From Aliishimia sp963678085 (lineage in GTDB: Bacteria; Pseudomonadota; Alphaproteobacteria; Rhodobacterales; Rhodobacteraceae): DNA of 64,000 nucleotides. The notes beneath the pieces were generated by a model. It was given only the letters and a program-made list of their open reading frames with translations. It was not told the DNA's origin and ran no database searches. This document shows positions 1 to 8,881 of the stretch, in pieces. How positions within the stretch are numbered: position 1 is the first letter of the stretch; every line of letters begins with the position of its first letter. The DNA is taken from the NCBI GenBank assembly GCA_963678085.1, contig OY782680.1, forward strand, positions 2,914,001 through 2,978,000, read 5' to 3'. A program made the translations under genes and the position numbers.

Positions 1-310
1 AGCCCTGAAACGGGCGTTTGGGCGCGGGCGTTGTGCGGATGATCTCGTGGTCCAGAACAATCCCGCAGCGGCGCACCCCATCTGCACCGATCACCTCATC
101 CAGGCGCAGGATGCGTTGGCGGCATAGAATTTCACCCTTAAACACCCAATAAAGCGAGCCGCCCGCCAAAAGCGCTACCTCTTGTTTGGGCCACATACGC
201 GTCACGTGCCGCCGCTGCCCATCAGGGCCACGCGAGGCAGGGGTATTTTGCCAAGCCACAAGATCCTCGACCGCCTCTGCGCCGACGCACAGCTTTACCA
301 AGTTTATCAT
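1..310 (-). CDS. DUF1489 family protein, 3' part beyond the window
   Basis: The reverse strand reads MINLVKLCVGAEAVEDLVAW and continues open to base 1, so the C-terminal end is outside the window. The opening INLVKLCVGAE-VEDL-AWQ is what I know as the start of DUF1489 proteins, a family of about 140 residues found in alphaproteobacteria with no established function. I chose the ATG at 310 because a GGTGAG ribosome binding site sits six bases before it; an in-frame ATG at 328 would add six residues. The gene is divergent from nrdJ and shares its 110-base upstream region. The family call rests on recognition by eye; the function is unknown. Confidence 0.75.
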   Translation of the reverse strand, partial: MINLVKLCVGAEAVEDLVAWQNTPASRGPDGQRRHVTRMWPKQEVALLAGGSLYWVFKGEILCRQRILRLDEVIGADGVRRCGIVLDHEIIRTTPAPKRPFQG

Positions 311-373
311 TTGATTCTCACCACTCATCGCGTATATTGTAGGCTCTCTACGCCTGCCCTCAAGTAATTGTAT

Positions 374-397
374 TTCTCCACAGCAAGATGTGGATAA
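374..397. promoter_or_regulatory. Pair of inverted DnaA boxes upstream of nrdJ
   Basis: TGTGGATAA at 389-397 is the exact complement of the classical DnaA box TTATCCACA. A second copy, TTCTCCACA at 374-382, differs by one base and points the other way, with six bases between them. They lie 44 to 67 bases before the nrdJ start codon. In E. coli the nrdAB promoter is controlled by DnaA through such boxes, so a similar control of a class II reductase is a reasonable inference. Confidence 0.6.
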
Positions 398-440
398 CCC
401 CATGAGGCCATGCGCGCCGCCAAATGAAAAAGGGCAGCCT

Positions 441-3299
441 ATGAACCAGATGGCAGAAATCCCCCGAGCTGCGCAGCCAGAGCTGCAACAGGTGAGCTTT
501 GACGTGCTGCAAGAGAAATATGCCAAAGGCGCAGAGAAAGAGCTATCCGGGCCAGAAATGGTCAAAGCGATTCGCACCCGTGTGGCCCGCGCCTTGGCCG
601 CCCAAGAAGCTGACCCGGCAGCGCATGAAGAGCGTTTTCTGCGCGCACTTGAGGGGGGCTTTATCCCCGGCGGGCGCATTAATTCCGCCGCAGGCACCGA
701 CATCAAAAACGTCACGCTCATCAACTGCTTTGTGCAGCCTGTCGGCGATTCTGTGTCGGGCAAGGTGGATGGCAAAGGCGGGATCTATCTGGCGCTGCGC
801 GATGCGGCTGAAACCATGCGGCGCGGCGGCGGGGTCGGCTATGATTTCTCGTCGATCCGCCCGCATGGCGCCAAGGTCAAGGGCACCGAAAGCAGCGCCT
901 CTGGCCCGGTCAGCTATATGCATGTGTTTGACCAATCTTGCTCAACGGTGGAATCCGCAGGCGCAAGGCGCGGCGCGCAAATGGGCGTGCTGCGGGTTGA
1001 TCACCCTGACGTTTTGGAGTTCATCAGCGCCAAGCAACAATCTGGAAAGCTGAATAATTTCAATATCTCCGTTGGCGTCACGGACGGGTTTATGCAGGCG
1101 CTGGAAAGCGGCGCGAAATTTGAGCTCGTGCATAAGGCCGAGCCCAGCGAGGCGCTCATTGCCCAAGGTGCCTTTCAGCGCGCGGATGGGATGTGGGTCT
1201 ATCGCACCTTAGATCCCGGTGCGCTCTGGTCCGCGATTATGGACAATACCTATAACGCGGCGGAGCCCGGTGTGCTGTTCATCGACCGGATCAATACGGA
1301 AAACAACCTGCATTATTGCGAAGTGATCGAGGCCACCAACCCGTGCGGTGAGATCCCCATTCCCGATTTTGGCTGTTGTTGTCTGGGCTCGATCAACCTG
1401 ACCGCATTCATTGAGCACCCCTTTGAGGACACGGCCCGCTTTGATTTCGACACCTTCGCGCAGGTCACGCGCCAAGCGGTGCGCATGCTGGATAATGTGC
1501 TTGATACCACCGCCTGGCCCCTGCCCCAGCAGCATCAAGAGGCCATGGAGAAGCGCCGCATCGGGCTGGGCTATACCGGGCTTGGCGATGCGCTGATTGA
1601 GTTGGGCTTGCGCTATGACAGTGACGCGGGACGCACATTCGGTGCGGATGTTACACGTTTCATGCGAGACACCGCCTATCGCGCCTCAATCGAGCTGGCC
1701 AAAGAGAAAGGCGCCTTTCCCAAGCTGGATGCCGAGAAATACCTGCAAAGCGGCTTTGCCAAACGGCTGCCAGACGACATTCGCGCGGCCATTCGCACTC
1801 ATGGCATTCGCAACTCACACCTGCTGGCGATTGCCCCGACCGGCACGATTTCGCTGGCCTTTGCCGATAATGCCTCGAATGGGATCGAGCCTGCCTTTTC
1901 CTGGTTTTACACCCGCTCCAAACGCATGGCCGATGGTTCCAAGCAAGATTACCCGGTGGAGGATCACGCCTTTCGCATGTGGCGCGCCCTTGGCAATGAC
2001 ACGGCCAACCTGCCCGAAGCCTTTGTCAGCGCGCTTGATATCGCAGCAAAAGACCATATGCGGATGCAAGCGGCGATCCAGCCCTATATCGACGCCTCGA
2101 TCAGTAAGACCGTGAATGTGCCCGCCGATTACCCATTCGCGCAATTTGCCGATCTCTATCTGGAAGCCTGGAAGGCCGGGCTGAAAGGCATCACCACCTA
2201 CCGCCCCAACAATATCCTCGGCAGCGTGCTCAGCGTTGAAACCCCGAGCGAAGCACCGCAAGATCTCGACCAATCCGAACCCGATCGCAAGATCAAAATC
2301 AGCGAAACACCTGATGTCACGCTGGAATCCCTCAGATGGGAGCACCGGCCCAAGCTGAGCTCTGGCAATCCCGGCGTGACCTATATGGTTGAGCATGGTG
2401 CCGGGCGCTTTGCGCTCTTTATCGGGCATATCGAGAATGGCACGCAGCATCCGTTTGAGGTTTGGGTCAATGGGGCAGAGCAACCGCGCGGCCTCACGGC
2501 GCTGGCGAAAAACCTATCCATGGATATGCGCAGCGAGGATCACGAATGGCTGCGCATCAAGCTCGATAGCCTCAGCAAAGCAGCCGGCACGCCCTTTGCC
2601 CTCGCCATGCCACCAAGCGGCGGTGAAATCCGCGTGCCTGGCAATGTGGCCGCAATCGCGCGACTGGTGCGCTATCGCTGCGAAGAGCTGGGCCTGTTCA
2701 CCGCCCCGCAAGCCAGCAGCCCCGTCGCCAATGCGCTATTCGCGCGCAAAGAGCCCAAAAGCGGCACGGATGGCACGCTGAGCTGGACCGTCGATGTGCA
2801 TAACCCCACCACGGGCGATGATTTTGCGATGTTCGTGAAAGAATGTGTGATGCCAGACGGCGCGCATCGCCCCTATAGCGTTTGGCTGTCGGGCACCTAC
2901 CCGCTTGATTTTAATGGCCTCACCAAGTCTCTGAGCCTGGATATGCGCGTGTTTGATCTTGCTTGGATCGGGAAAAAGCTACGCAGCCTCAAGGATCTCC
3001 CAGAAGCGCGCGGCGATTTCTTTGCGCGCATCCCAGGGGCCCAAAAGCAAGAGATCGTGCCCTCAACCGTCGCCTATATCGCGCGGCTGTTGATCCACCG
3101 CTATGCGATGCTGGGTCTTTTGGATGAGGCGGGCCATCCTCTAACCCATCCGCGCGCCGAAGAAAAAAACGCATCCCCCATCGAGGAAACCCAAGCAATC
3201 GCGGGCAGAGCCTGCCCGGAATGCGGGGCCATGGCGATGATCCGGCGAGACGGGTGCGATTTTTGTACCGCTTGCGGGCATACGGGAACTTGCGGGTAG
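441..3299 (+). CDS. nrdJ: Adenosylcobalamin-dependent (class II) ribonucleotide reductase
   Basis: This 952-residue protein reduces ribonucleotides to deoxyribonucleotides with a radical made from adenosylcobalamin, so it needs vitamin B12 but not oxygen. Visible signs are the N-terminal active-site cysteine in NCFVQP (about residue 96), the N-x-C-x-E core in NPCGEIPIPDFG (N300, C302, E304) within the barrel, two later TSCPD-like repeats (about residues 640-900, each with a SLDMR or NLSMDMR block), and a C-terminal zinc-ribbon type tail CPECG ... CTACG that supplies redox cysteines. The ATG at 441 follows AAGGGC; a GTG at 390 in the same frame would add 17 residues unlike the family. It is divergent from the DUF1489 gene and preceded by two DnaA boxes. 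No nrdAB or nrdR is seen nearby. Confidence 0.93.
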   Translation: MNQMAEIPRAAQPELQQVSFDVLQEKYAKGAEKELSGPEMVKAIRTRVARALAAQEADPAAHEERFLRALEGGFIPGGRINSAAGTDIKNVTLINCFVQPVGDSVSGKVDGKGGIYLALRDAAETMRRGGGVGYDFSSIRPHGAKVKGTESSASGPVSYMHVFDQSCSTVESAGARRGAQMGVLRVDHPDVLEFISAKQQSGKLNNFNISVGVTDGFMQALESGAKFELVHKAEPSEALIAQGAFQRADGMWVYRTLDPGALWSAIMDNTYNAAEPGVLFIDRINTENNLHYCEVIEATNPCGEIPIPDFGCCCLGSINLTAFIEHPFEDTARFDFDTFAQVTRQAVRMLDNVLDTTAWPLPQQHQEAMEKRRIGLGYTGLGDALIELGLRYDSDAGRTFGADVTRFMRDTAYRASIELAKEKGAFPKLDAEKYLQSGFAKRLPDDIRAAIRTHGIRNSHLLAIAPTGTISLAFADNASNGIEPAFSWFYTRSKRMADGSKQDYPVEDHAFRMWRALGNDTANLPEAFVSALDIAAKDHMRMQAAIQPYIDASISKTVNVPADYPFAQFADLYLEAWKAGLKGITTYRPNNILGSVLSVETPSEAPQDLDQSEPDRKIKISETPDVTLESLRWEHRPKLSSGNPGVTYMVEHGAGRFALFIGHIENGTQHPFEVWVNGAEQPRGLTALAKNLSMDMRSEDHEWLRIKLDSLSKAAGTPFALAMPPSGGEIRVPGNVAAIARLVRYRCEELGLFTAPQASSPVANALFARKEPKSGTDGTLSWTVDVHNPTTGDDFAMFVKECVMPDGAHRPYSVWLSGTYPLDFNGLTKSLSLDMRVFDLAWIGKKLRSLKDLPEARGDFFARIPGAQKQEIVPSTVAYIARLLIHRYAMLGLLDEAGHPLTHPRAEEKNASPIEETQAIAGRACPECGAMAMIRRDGCDFCTACGHTGTCG

Positions 3300-3370
3300 A
3301 TGCGTTAACGCGAGGGGTTTACCGGTCCCTATCAAAAAGCTTGCAAGACGCGCTTGGCTCTTGCTAAGGA

Positions 3371-3538
3371 CTTGTCAGGGACAGGCGATGGCGTCGCCGC
3401 TGATTGACTTATCAGAAACTCCCGAACAACCCATCCTGAACGCCGGGATCTTGCTTTGCCGCTCTGCGCGGTGGGGGAAGGTGACCGCGTCTTAGGCACT
3501 CCTCACCCGATCATGGCGGCCTGAACAGGAGTGAACCG
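3371..3538 (+). promoter_or_regulatory. Structured leader of the creatinase gene, candidate translational riboswitch
   Basis: The 239-base gap after nrdJ holds no gene. Its last 170 bases can fold into several perfect stems: 3384-3398 (GGCGA/TCGCC), 3400-3415 (CTGAT/ATCAG), 3421-3447 (CCCG/CGGG) and 3466-3490 (CGCGGT/ACCGCG). Most telling, CACTCCT at 3497-3503 is fully complementary to AGGAGTG at 3527-3533, which contains the ribosome binding site of the creatinase gene. Such masking is the usual expression platform of translational riboswitches. A weak promoter (TTGCAA at 3341, TAAGGA at 3365) could start the RNA near 3375. I could not match it to a riboswitch class I know. Confidence 0.4.
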
Positions 3539-4768
3539 ATGGACGGAACATCCAACCTCAACGGGCGCGCGCGCCCCGATTTCTACCGTTTTCACCAGGG
3601 CGAAAAGTCCCTGCCCTTTGCCGATTGCGAATATGAGGCGCGCCTTACCGGGCTGCGTGCCATTATGGCCGAGCAAGGCATTGATGCGGTCGTGCTCACC
3701 TCCATGCATAATGTCGCCTATTATTCGGGCTTTCTCTATTGTGCCTTTGGACGGCCCTATGCGCAGGTGGTTACCGCAAGTGACACGGTGACTTTCAGCG
3801 CCGGGATTGATGCGGCACAGCCCTGGCGGCGGTGTTACGGCGATAATATCACCTACACCGATTGGCAGCGGAACAATTATTGGCGGGCAATCCTCAGTGT
3901 GACAGGCACCGGCAAGGTGATCGGATTTGAGGGCGATCATATTTCAATCGCGCAAAAAGCGCTGCTCGACGAGTTTCTTTCCCCCGCCCGTACACTCGAC
4001 ATCGCCCCCGCAACCATGACACAGCGGTTCCACAAATCTCGCGCCGAGCTTGAGCTGATCCGCGCCGGAGCTGGTGTGGCAGATGTGGGCGGCTATGCCA
4101 TTCGCGATGCGATTAAGGCGGGGGCACGAGAAATAGATGTGGCGATGGCGGGACGTGATGCGATGGAGCGTGAGATCGCGCGCCGCTTCCCTGGTGCGGA
4201 ATATCGCGATACCTGGGTTTGGTTTCAATCAGGCATCAACACGGATGGGGCACATAATCCTGTGACGTCGCGTGCGCTGCAAAGGGGCGATATCCTGAGC
4301 CTGAACACCTTTCCGATGATCTCAGGCTATTACACCGCACTTGAGCGCACGCTTTTTGTTGAGACCGTGGATGCCGCAAGCCTTAAGATCTGGGAGGCGA
4401 ATGTGGCAGCCCATGAGCTGGGAATAAGCCTGCTGAAGCCCGGTGTTTCCTGCGCTCAGGTTACCCATGCGCTTAACGCGTTCTTTGCTGAGCGCGATCT
4501 GTTGCAGTACCGGACCTTTGGTTACGGGCATTCTTTCGGTGTGCTCAGCCATTATTACGGGCGCGAGGCGGGGTTGGAGCTGCGCGAAGATATCGACACA
4601 GTGCTAAAACCGGGCATGGTGATTTCAATGGAGCCTATGCTGACCATCCCCGACGGCCAGCCGGGCGCGGGCGGCTATCGTGAGCATGATATCTTGATCA
4701 TCACCGAGGATGGCAACGAGAACATCACCGGCTTCCCCTATGGCCCGGCGCATAATGTGATCGGCTAG
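3539..4768 (+). CDS. Creatinase (creatine amidinohydrolase)
   Basis: The 409-residue protein hydrolyses creatine to sarcosine and urea. It has the two-part pita-bread fold of peptidase family M24, with an N-terminal domain to about residue 160 and the catalytic domain after it. Long stretches match the Pseudomonas creatinase as I remember it: FLYCAFGRPYA, AAQPWRR, YTDWQRNNYW, WFQSGINTDGAHNPVT, GDILSLN-FPMI-GYYTALERTLF, LQYRTFGYGHSFG-LSHYYGREAGLELREDIDT and GAGGYREHDIL. The catalytic histidine of creatinase lies in GINTDGAHNPV. The length equals the family norm of about 400. The ATG follows AGGAG by seven bases. The product sarcosine is the substrate of the sox operon only 5 kb away on the other strand. 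Related amidinohydrolases are possible but the match is close throughout. Confidence 0.92.
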   Translation: MDGTSNLNGRARPDFYRFHQGEKSLPFADCEYEARLTGLRAIMAEQGIDAVVLTSMHNVAYYSGFLYCAFGRPYAQVVTASDTVTFSAGIDAAQPWRRCYGDNITYTDWQRNNYWRAILSVTGTGKVIGFEGDHISIAQKALLDEFLSPARTLDIAPATMTQRFHKSRAELELIRAGAGVADVGGYAIRDAIKAGAREIDVAMAGRDAMEREIARRFPGAEYRDTWVWFQSGINTDGAHNPVTSRALQRGDILSLNTFPMISGYYTALERTLFVETVDAASLKIWEANVAAHELGISLLKPGVSCAQVTHALNAFFAERDLLQYRTFGYGHSFGVLSHYYGREAGLELREDIDTVLKPGMVISMEPMLTIPDGQPGAGGYREHDILIITEDGNENITGFPYGPAHNVIG

Positions 4769-4772
4769 ACAG

Positions 4773-4803
4773 AAAACCCGGCCATTAACGTGGCCGGGCA
4801 TTT
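4773..4803 (-). terminator. Rho-independent terminator between creatinase gene and rpoD
   Basis: A perfect 8-bp stem CCCGGCCA (4777-4784) / TGGCCGGG (4791-4798) with a six-base loop lies between two convergent genes. On the minus strand it is followed by TTTT, fitting a terminator for rpoD; on the plus strand CATTT follows, so it may also serve the creatinase gene. Confidence 0.75.
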
Positions 4804-4807
4804 CGCG

Positions 4808-6796
4808 TTACTGATCGAGGAAACTACGTAGCTTGCGTGAGCGGCTTGGATGCTTGAGTTTGCGCAGCGCTTTGGCTTCGATCTGACGAATACGTTCGCG
4901 CGTTACCGAGAATTGTTGGCCCACCTCTTCCAGCGTGTGATCGGTGTTCATGCCGATGCCAAAACGCATACGCAGCACCCGCTCTTCGCGCGGGGTGAGA
5001 GAGGCCAGAACCCGCGTGGTGGTCTCTTTGAGGTTCTCTTGGATCGCTGAGTCCAGCGGCAGAACCGCGTTCTTATCTTCGATGAAATCGCCGAGCTGGC
5101 TGTCCTCTTCATCGCCAATAGGCGTCTCCAGCGAGATCGGCTCCTTGGCGATTTTCATCACCTTGCGCACTTTCTCCAGCGGCATTTGCAGCTTTTCGGC
5201 CAACTCTTCGGGTGTTGGCTCGCGGCCAATTTCATGCAGCATCTGGCGGCCTGTGCGCACCAGCTTGTTGATCGTTTCGATCATATGCACCGGAATACGG
5301 ATCGTGCGCGCTTGATCCGCGATAGAACGCGTGATCGCCTGACGGATCCACCAGGTCGCATAGGTCGAGAATTTGTAGCCACGGCGATATTCGAACTTAT
5401 CCACAGCCTTCATCAGACCGATATTGCCCTCTTGGATCAGATCCAAGAATTGCAGCCCGCGATTGGTGTATTTCTTGGCGATTGAAATCACGAGCCGCAG
5501 ATTGGCCTCGACCATCTCTTTCTTAGCTTGGCGCGCCTCTTTTTCACCCTTTTGCACCTGATTCACGATGCGGCGGAATTCGGGGATATCCAGGCCCACA
5601 TATTGACCAACCTGGGCCATATCTGCCCGCAGCTCTTCGACCTTATCGGTGGAGCGCTCGATGAACATTTTCCAGCCGCGCCCCGACTTTTCGGACATAT
5701 CTTGCAGCCAGTTCGGGTCCAGCTCGCGCCCGCGATAGGCCTCGATAAACTCTTTGCGGTTGATGCGCGCTTGGTCGGCCAGTTTCACCATCGCAGAATC
5801 CAGCTGCATGATCCGCCGGTTAATGCCGTAAAGCTGGTCGATCAGGGCCTCAATCCGGTTGTTGTGCAGATGCAGCTCGTTCACCAGATCGACGATTTCC
5901 TGACGCAGGGTCTGATAGCGTGTCTCTTCATAGGCCGAGAAAGAGCCATCTTCGTTCAGCGTAGCGCTGATCCGGCTGTCCTGCATTTCGGACAGTTCCG
6001 CGTAATCTTCGGCAATTTTCCCCAATGTCTCAAGCACTTGAGGTTTTAGCGCGGCCTCCATCGCGGCGAGCGACATATTTGCGGCCTCGTCATCATCATC
6101 GTCATCCTCTTTGACAATGGGATTGCCATCCGCATCCAGCTCTTCTTTTTCCGGCTCTGCGCGCGGGGCAACATCTGGGGTGGCGGCGGGGTCGATCACG
6201 GGTTCTTCAACCTCGCCATCCTCATCCAGCTGATTGCCAAAGGTCGCCTCAAGGTCGATCACATCGCGCAGCAGAATTTCTTCGTCCAAAAGTTCGTCGC
6301 GCCAGATCGTGATCGCCTGGAAGGTCAGCGGGCTTTCGCACAGCCCCGCGATCATGGTGTTGCGCCCCGCCTCGATACGCTTGGCGATGGCGATCTCGCC
6401 TTCACGCGAGAGCAGCTCGACCGAGCCCATTTCCCGCAGATACATGCGCACCGGATCATCGGTGCGATCAAGTTTTTCTTGCCCCGTCGAGCCCAGCGTC
6501 AGATCGCGCGTGCCCTCGGTTGCCACCACATCGGTCGCCCCGCGCGCTTCTTCCTCTTCGGCTTCTTCATCCTCGATGATGTTAATACCCATCTCAGAGA
6601 GCATCGACATCACATCTTCGATCTGCTCAGAGCTCACCTGATCGGGCGGCAAGACCGTGTTCAGCTGATCATAGGTAATGTAGCCTTTTTCGCGCGCCTC
6701 AGAGATCATTTTCTTGACGGCGGCCTGGCTCATATCGAGAGAGATCTCGGCATCCGCGTTGTCTGTCTTGGTCTCGTCAGTGTCTTTGGCAGCCAT
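4808..6796 (-). CDS. rpoD: RNA polymerase primary sigma factor (sigma-70)
   Basis: This 662-residue protein directs RNA polymerase to housekeeping promoters. Region 1.1 is seen at the N-terminus (AAVKKMISEAREKGYITYDQL), region 1.2 at about 115-145 (DPVRMYLREMGSVELLSREGE), a long non-conserved region with an acidic run EDDDDDDEA near residue 230, region 2 at about 430-500 (NLRLVISIAKKYTNRGLQF, KFSTYATWWIRQAI), and region 4.2 near the end (VTRERIRQIEAKALRKL). The ATG follows AGGAGAGC. It is downstream of dnaG in the dnaG-rpoD order common in proteobacteria, 116 bases apart, and the gap holds four clustered GANTC sites. A strong stem-loop ends the unit. Confidence 0.97.
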   Translation of the reverse strand: MAAKDTDETKTDNADAEISLDMSQAAVKKMISEAREKGYITYDQLNTVLPPDQVSSEQIEDVMSMLSEMGINIIEDEEAEEEEARGATDVVATEGTRDLTLGSTGQEKLDRTDDPVRMYLREMGSVELLSREGEIAIAKRIEAGRNTMIAGLCESPLTFQAITIWRDELLDEEILLRDVIDLEATFGNQLDEDGEVEEPVIDPAATPDVAPRAEPEKEELDADGNPIVKEDDDDDDEAANMSLAAMEAALKPQVLETLGKIAEDYAELSEMQDSRISATLNEDGSFSAYEETRYQTLRQEIVDLVNELHLHNNRIEALIDQLYGINRRIMQLDSAMVKLADQARINRKEFIEAYRGRELDPNWLQDMSEKSGRGWKMFIERSTDKVEELRADMAQVGQYVGLDIPEFRRIVNQVQKGEKEARQAKKEMVEANLRLVISIAKKYTNRGLQFLDLIQEGNIGLMKAVDKFEYRRGYKFSTYATWWIRQAITRSIADQARTIRIPVHMIETINKLVRTGRQMLHEIGREPTPEELAEKLQMPLEKVRKVMKIAKEPISLETPIGDEEDSQLGDFIEDKNAVLPLDSAIQENLKETTTRVLASLTPREERVLRMRFGIGMNTDHTLEEVGQQFSVTRERIRQIEAKALRKLKHPSRSRKLRSFLDQ

Positions 6797-6842
6797 TAAG
6801 CTCTCCTCATGCGCCCTGCGATAGTGATCAGGCAGTTGATAG

Positions 6843-6871
6843 CGAATCGCGATTCGGCCGATTCGAATCGG
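6843..6871. promoter_or_regulatory. Cluster of four GANTC sites in two perfect palindromes, upstream of rpoD
   Basis: CGAATCGCGATTCG (6843-6856) and CCGATTCGAATCGG (6858-6871) are both perfect 14-bp palindromes separated by one base. Together they carry GAATC, GATTC, GATTC and GAATC at 6844, 6851, 6860 and 6865. GANTC is the target of the cell-cycle methyltransferase CcrM of alphaproteobacteria. The block is 47 to 75 bases before the rpoD start codon, within the leader or promoter. As RNA the parts can pair with one another, so a structural role is the main alternative. Confidence 0.5.
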
Positions 6872-6912
6872 GGTTTAGACTAAATTTCCTATTATTTCCT
6901 CACCGTAAAGTC

Positions 6913-8850
6913 CTAGCGGTGCGGTTTTGAGAATTGGATTGTTTTTAGCAACGCTTCAAAGGCGGATTGTTCATCTTTATCTACTGCCGCGCCATTATCA
7001 GCAATCACAAATTCTGAGCTCCCCAAATCCGCAGAAACCTGGCTGGGCTGAAGGCTTTGCGAGGAATCGCGCAAACGGTGCGTGAGTGTTTCGTCCTCAG
7101 TATAGATTATCTCTTCTTCGGCCTCCGCAACTTCATGGCTATGACCCAGAACAGCGAATATTTTTCCAAATTGCTCTGCCAGGGTGAGGCGCGCAAGTTC
7201 TGGTTGGTCAAGATGTCTCAGGCAGGGCACAACCGAAAGGTGGGGTTGCGAGAGCAGATCGTCAAGAGCGTAGGGGCCAATTTTCTGCACAACCACCTCC
7301 ATCAGCTGCGCACCTGATACAGCGTTTTGAAGCAGAAGCCGCTGCATTTCCGCCAAATCCCCCGCGCAAGGCAGCTGCTCTAGCTCAGCCTCAAATTCCG
7401 GGATCAAATCAGGGTAACGCAGGAGCGTCGCCAGCACGACGCTCTGACGCAAACGCTCGGTCGCGCCCTGCGCCCCGGACGCCAGAATGGAGCTGCGGGT
7501 GCGCGTTTGCACGGTGGGCTTGTGCTTGAAACCGCCGCGCGCATAGCCTTGGCTCGGGCCGCGATTAGGGCGGAAGAGCTGCCAGCGCAGGTCTTTGATC
7601 GCTTGACCATAATGCTGGCGGATAGAGGGGTCTTTGATTGATTTGATTTTGTCCCGCAGGGCTTTGTCGAGCGCCGCCTTGCGTTCAGGGCTATCAAAGC
7701 TTTTGCCTTCAATTTCGCGTTGCCAAAGCAGTTGCACCATGGGCTGCGCCGCGTCCAACAATTTTTGCAAGGCCCCGGCCCCGCCCGCGCGGATCACATC
7801 ATCGGGGTCTTGCCCATTGGGCATCAGGGCAAAACGCAAAGACTTGCCCGCCTCCAACAGCGGTAGGGCCAAATCAATCACCCGCATCGCCGCCCGCAGG
7901 CCAGCGGTATCACCATCCAGCGCGATGATCGGCTCATCAGAAATACGCCAAAGCATCGCAAGCTGCGTCTCTGTCACCGCTGTGCCCAAAGGCGCAACAG
8001 AGGCTCCGAACCCGGCCTCACTGAGCGCAATCACATCCATATAGCCCTCGGCCACAATCAAGGACTGCCCTTTGCCCGCCGCCTGCCGTGCGGGGCCGTG
8101 ATTGAACAGCGTGCGGCTTTTGTCGAACAGGTCCGTCTCAGGCGAATTGAGATATTTCGCCCCATCATTGGGATCCATCGCGCGCCCGCCAAAGGCAATG
8201 CAGCGCCCACGTGCATCGCGAATAGGAAACTGAATGCGCCCGCGGAACGTATCATAGGGCCTGCCGCCCTTTTGGCTGGGCTTGGCCAGACCCGCCCCAA
8301 GGATCAAATCGGGCGCAACGCCCTTGCCAGTCAAATGATCCCAAAGCCCCTGCCAAGCATCTTGCGCAAAACCAAGTTCCCAACGGGCCAGCGCCGCCTC
8401 ATTGAGCCCGCGCCGCTGCAAATACTCGCGTGCCTCGCGCCCTGCCCCGGTTTTCAGCTGCATCTGGAAATGCTTCACCGCCAGCTCCATGACCTCGACC
8501 AGCTGCGTGCGGTGATCGGTTTTGGCCTGGGCTTGCGGATCACGGGCAGGCATCTGCATGCCAGCCTCGCCCGCCAAGATCTCCACCGCCTCCATAAAGC
8601 TCACATTTTCGGTTTCACGCACAAAGGTGATCGCATCGCCCTTGGCATGACATCCAAAGCAGTAGTAGTAGCCTTTGCGGTCATCCACATGGAAAGAGGC
8701 GGTTTTCTCCTGGTGAAACGGGCATGGGGCCCAAAGATCGCCTTTGCCCTGGTTGGATTTGCGCGCATCCCACATCACCTTGCGCCCCGCCACTTGGGAC
8801 AGGCTTACACGCGATCGCAACTCATCAAGGAATCCGGGGGGCAAACTCAT
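6913..8850 (-). CDS. dnaG: DNA primase
   Basis: The 645-residue enzyme makes RNA primers at the replication fork. The N-terminal CHC2 zinc-binding domain is visible as CPFHQEKTASFHV ... YYYCFGCHAKGDAI (about residues 41-75). The TOPRIM catalytic core follows at about 260-350 with IVAEGYMDVIAL (the glutamate), PLGTAVT and IIALDGDTAG (the DxD-type aspartates). The C-terminal DnaB-interacting part from about residue 450 is poorly conserved, as usual. The start ATG has AGGGTCC before it. It lies 31 bases after the stop of the small secreted protein that ends the sox gene run, so part of its transcription may come from there, and it precedes rpoD. Confidence 0.96.
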   Translation of the reverse strand: MSLPPGFLDELRSRVSLSQVAGRKVMWDARKSNQGKGDLWAPCPFHQEKTASFHVDDRKGYYYCFGCHAKGDAITFVRETENVSFMEAVEILAGEAGMQMPARDPQAQAKTDHRTQLVEVMELAVKHFQMQLKTGAGREAREYLQRRGLNEAALARWELGFAQDAWQGLWDHLTGKGVAPDLILGAGLAKPSQKGGRPYDTFRGRIQFPIRDARGRCIAFGGRAMDPNDGAKYLNSPETDLFDKSRTLFNHGPARQAAGKGQSLIVAEGYMDVIALSEAGFGASVAPLGTAVTETQLAMLWRISDEPIIALDGDTAGLRAAMRVIDLALPLLEAGKSLRFALMPNGQDPDDVIRAGGAGALQKLLDAAQPMVQLLWQREIEGKSFDSPERKAALDKALRDKIKSIKDPSIRQHYGQAIKDLRWQLFRPNRGPSQGYARGGFKHKPTVQTRTRSSILASGAQGATERLRQSVVLATLLRYPDLIPEFEAELEQLPCAGDLAEMQRLLLQNAVSGAQLMEVVVQKIGPYALDDLLSQPHLSVVPCLRHLDQPELARLTLAEQFGKIFAVLGHSHEVAEAEEEIIYTEDETLTHRLRDSSQSLQPSQVSADLGSSEFVIADNGAAVDKDEQSAFEALLKTIQFSKPHR

Positions 8851-8881
8851 GGACCCTATATTGGCGCAAAGCCGCCCGCTG

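Noticed and set aside
374..397. Origin of replication suggested by DnaA boxes
   Set aside because: Only two boxes, no AT-rich unwinding region, no dnaA or hemE or parA nearby; a promoter role for nrdJ is simpler.
3300..3538. Cobalamin or glycine riboswitch upstream of creatinase
   Set aside because: The conserved cores of these classes were not found; only the masking stem is supported.
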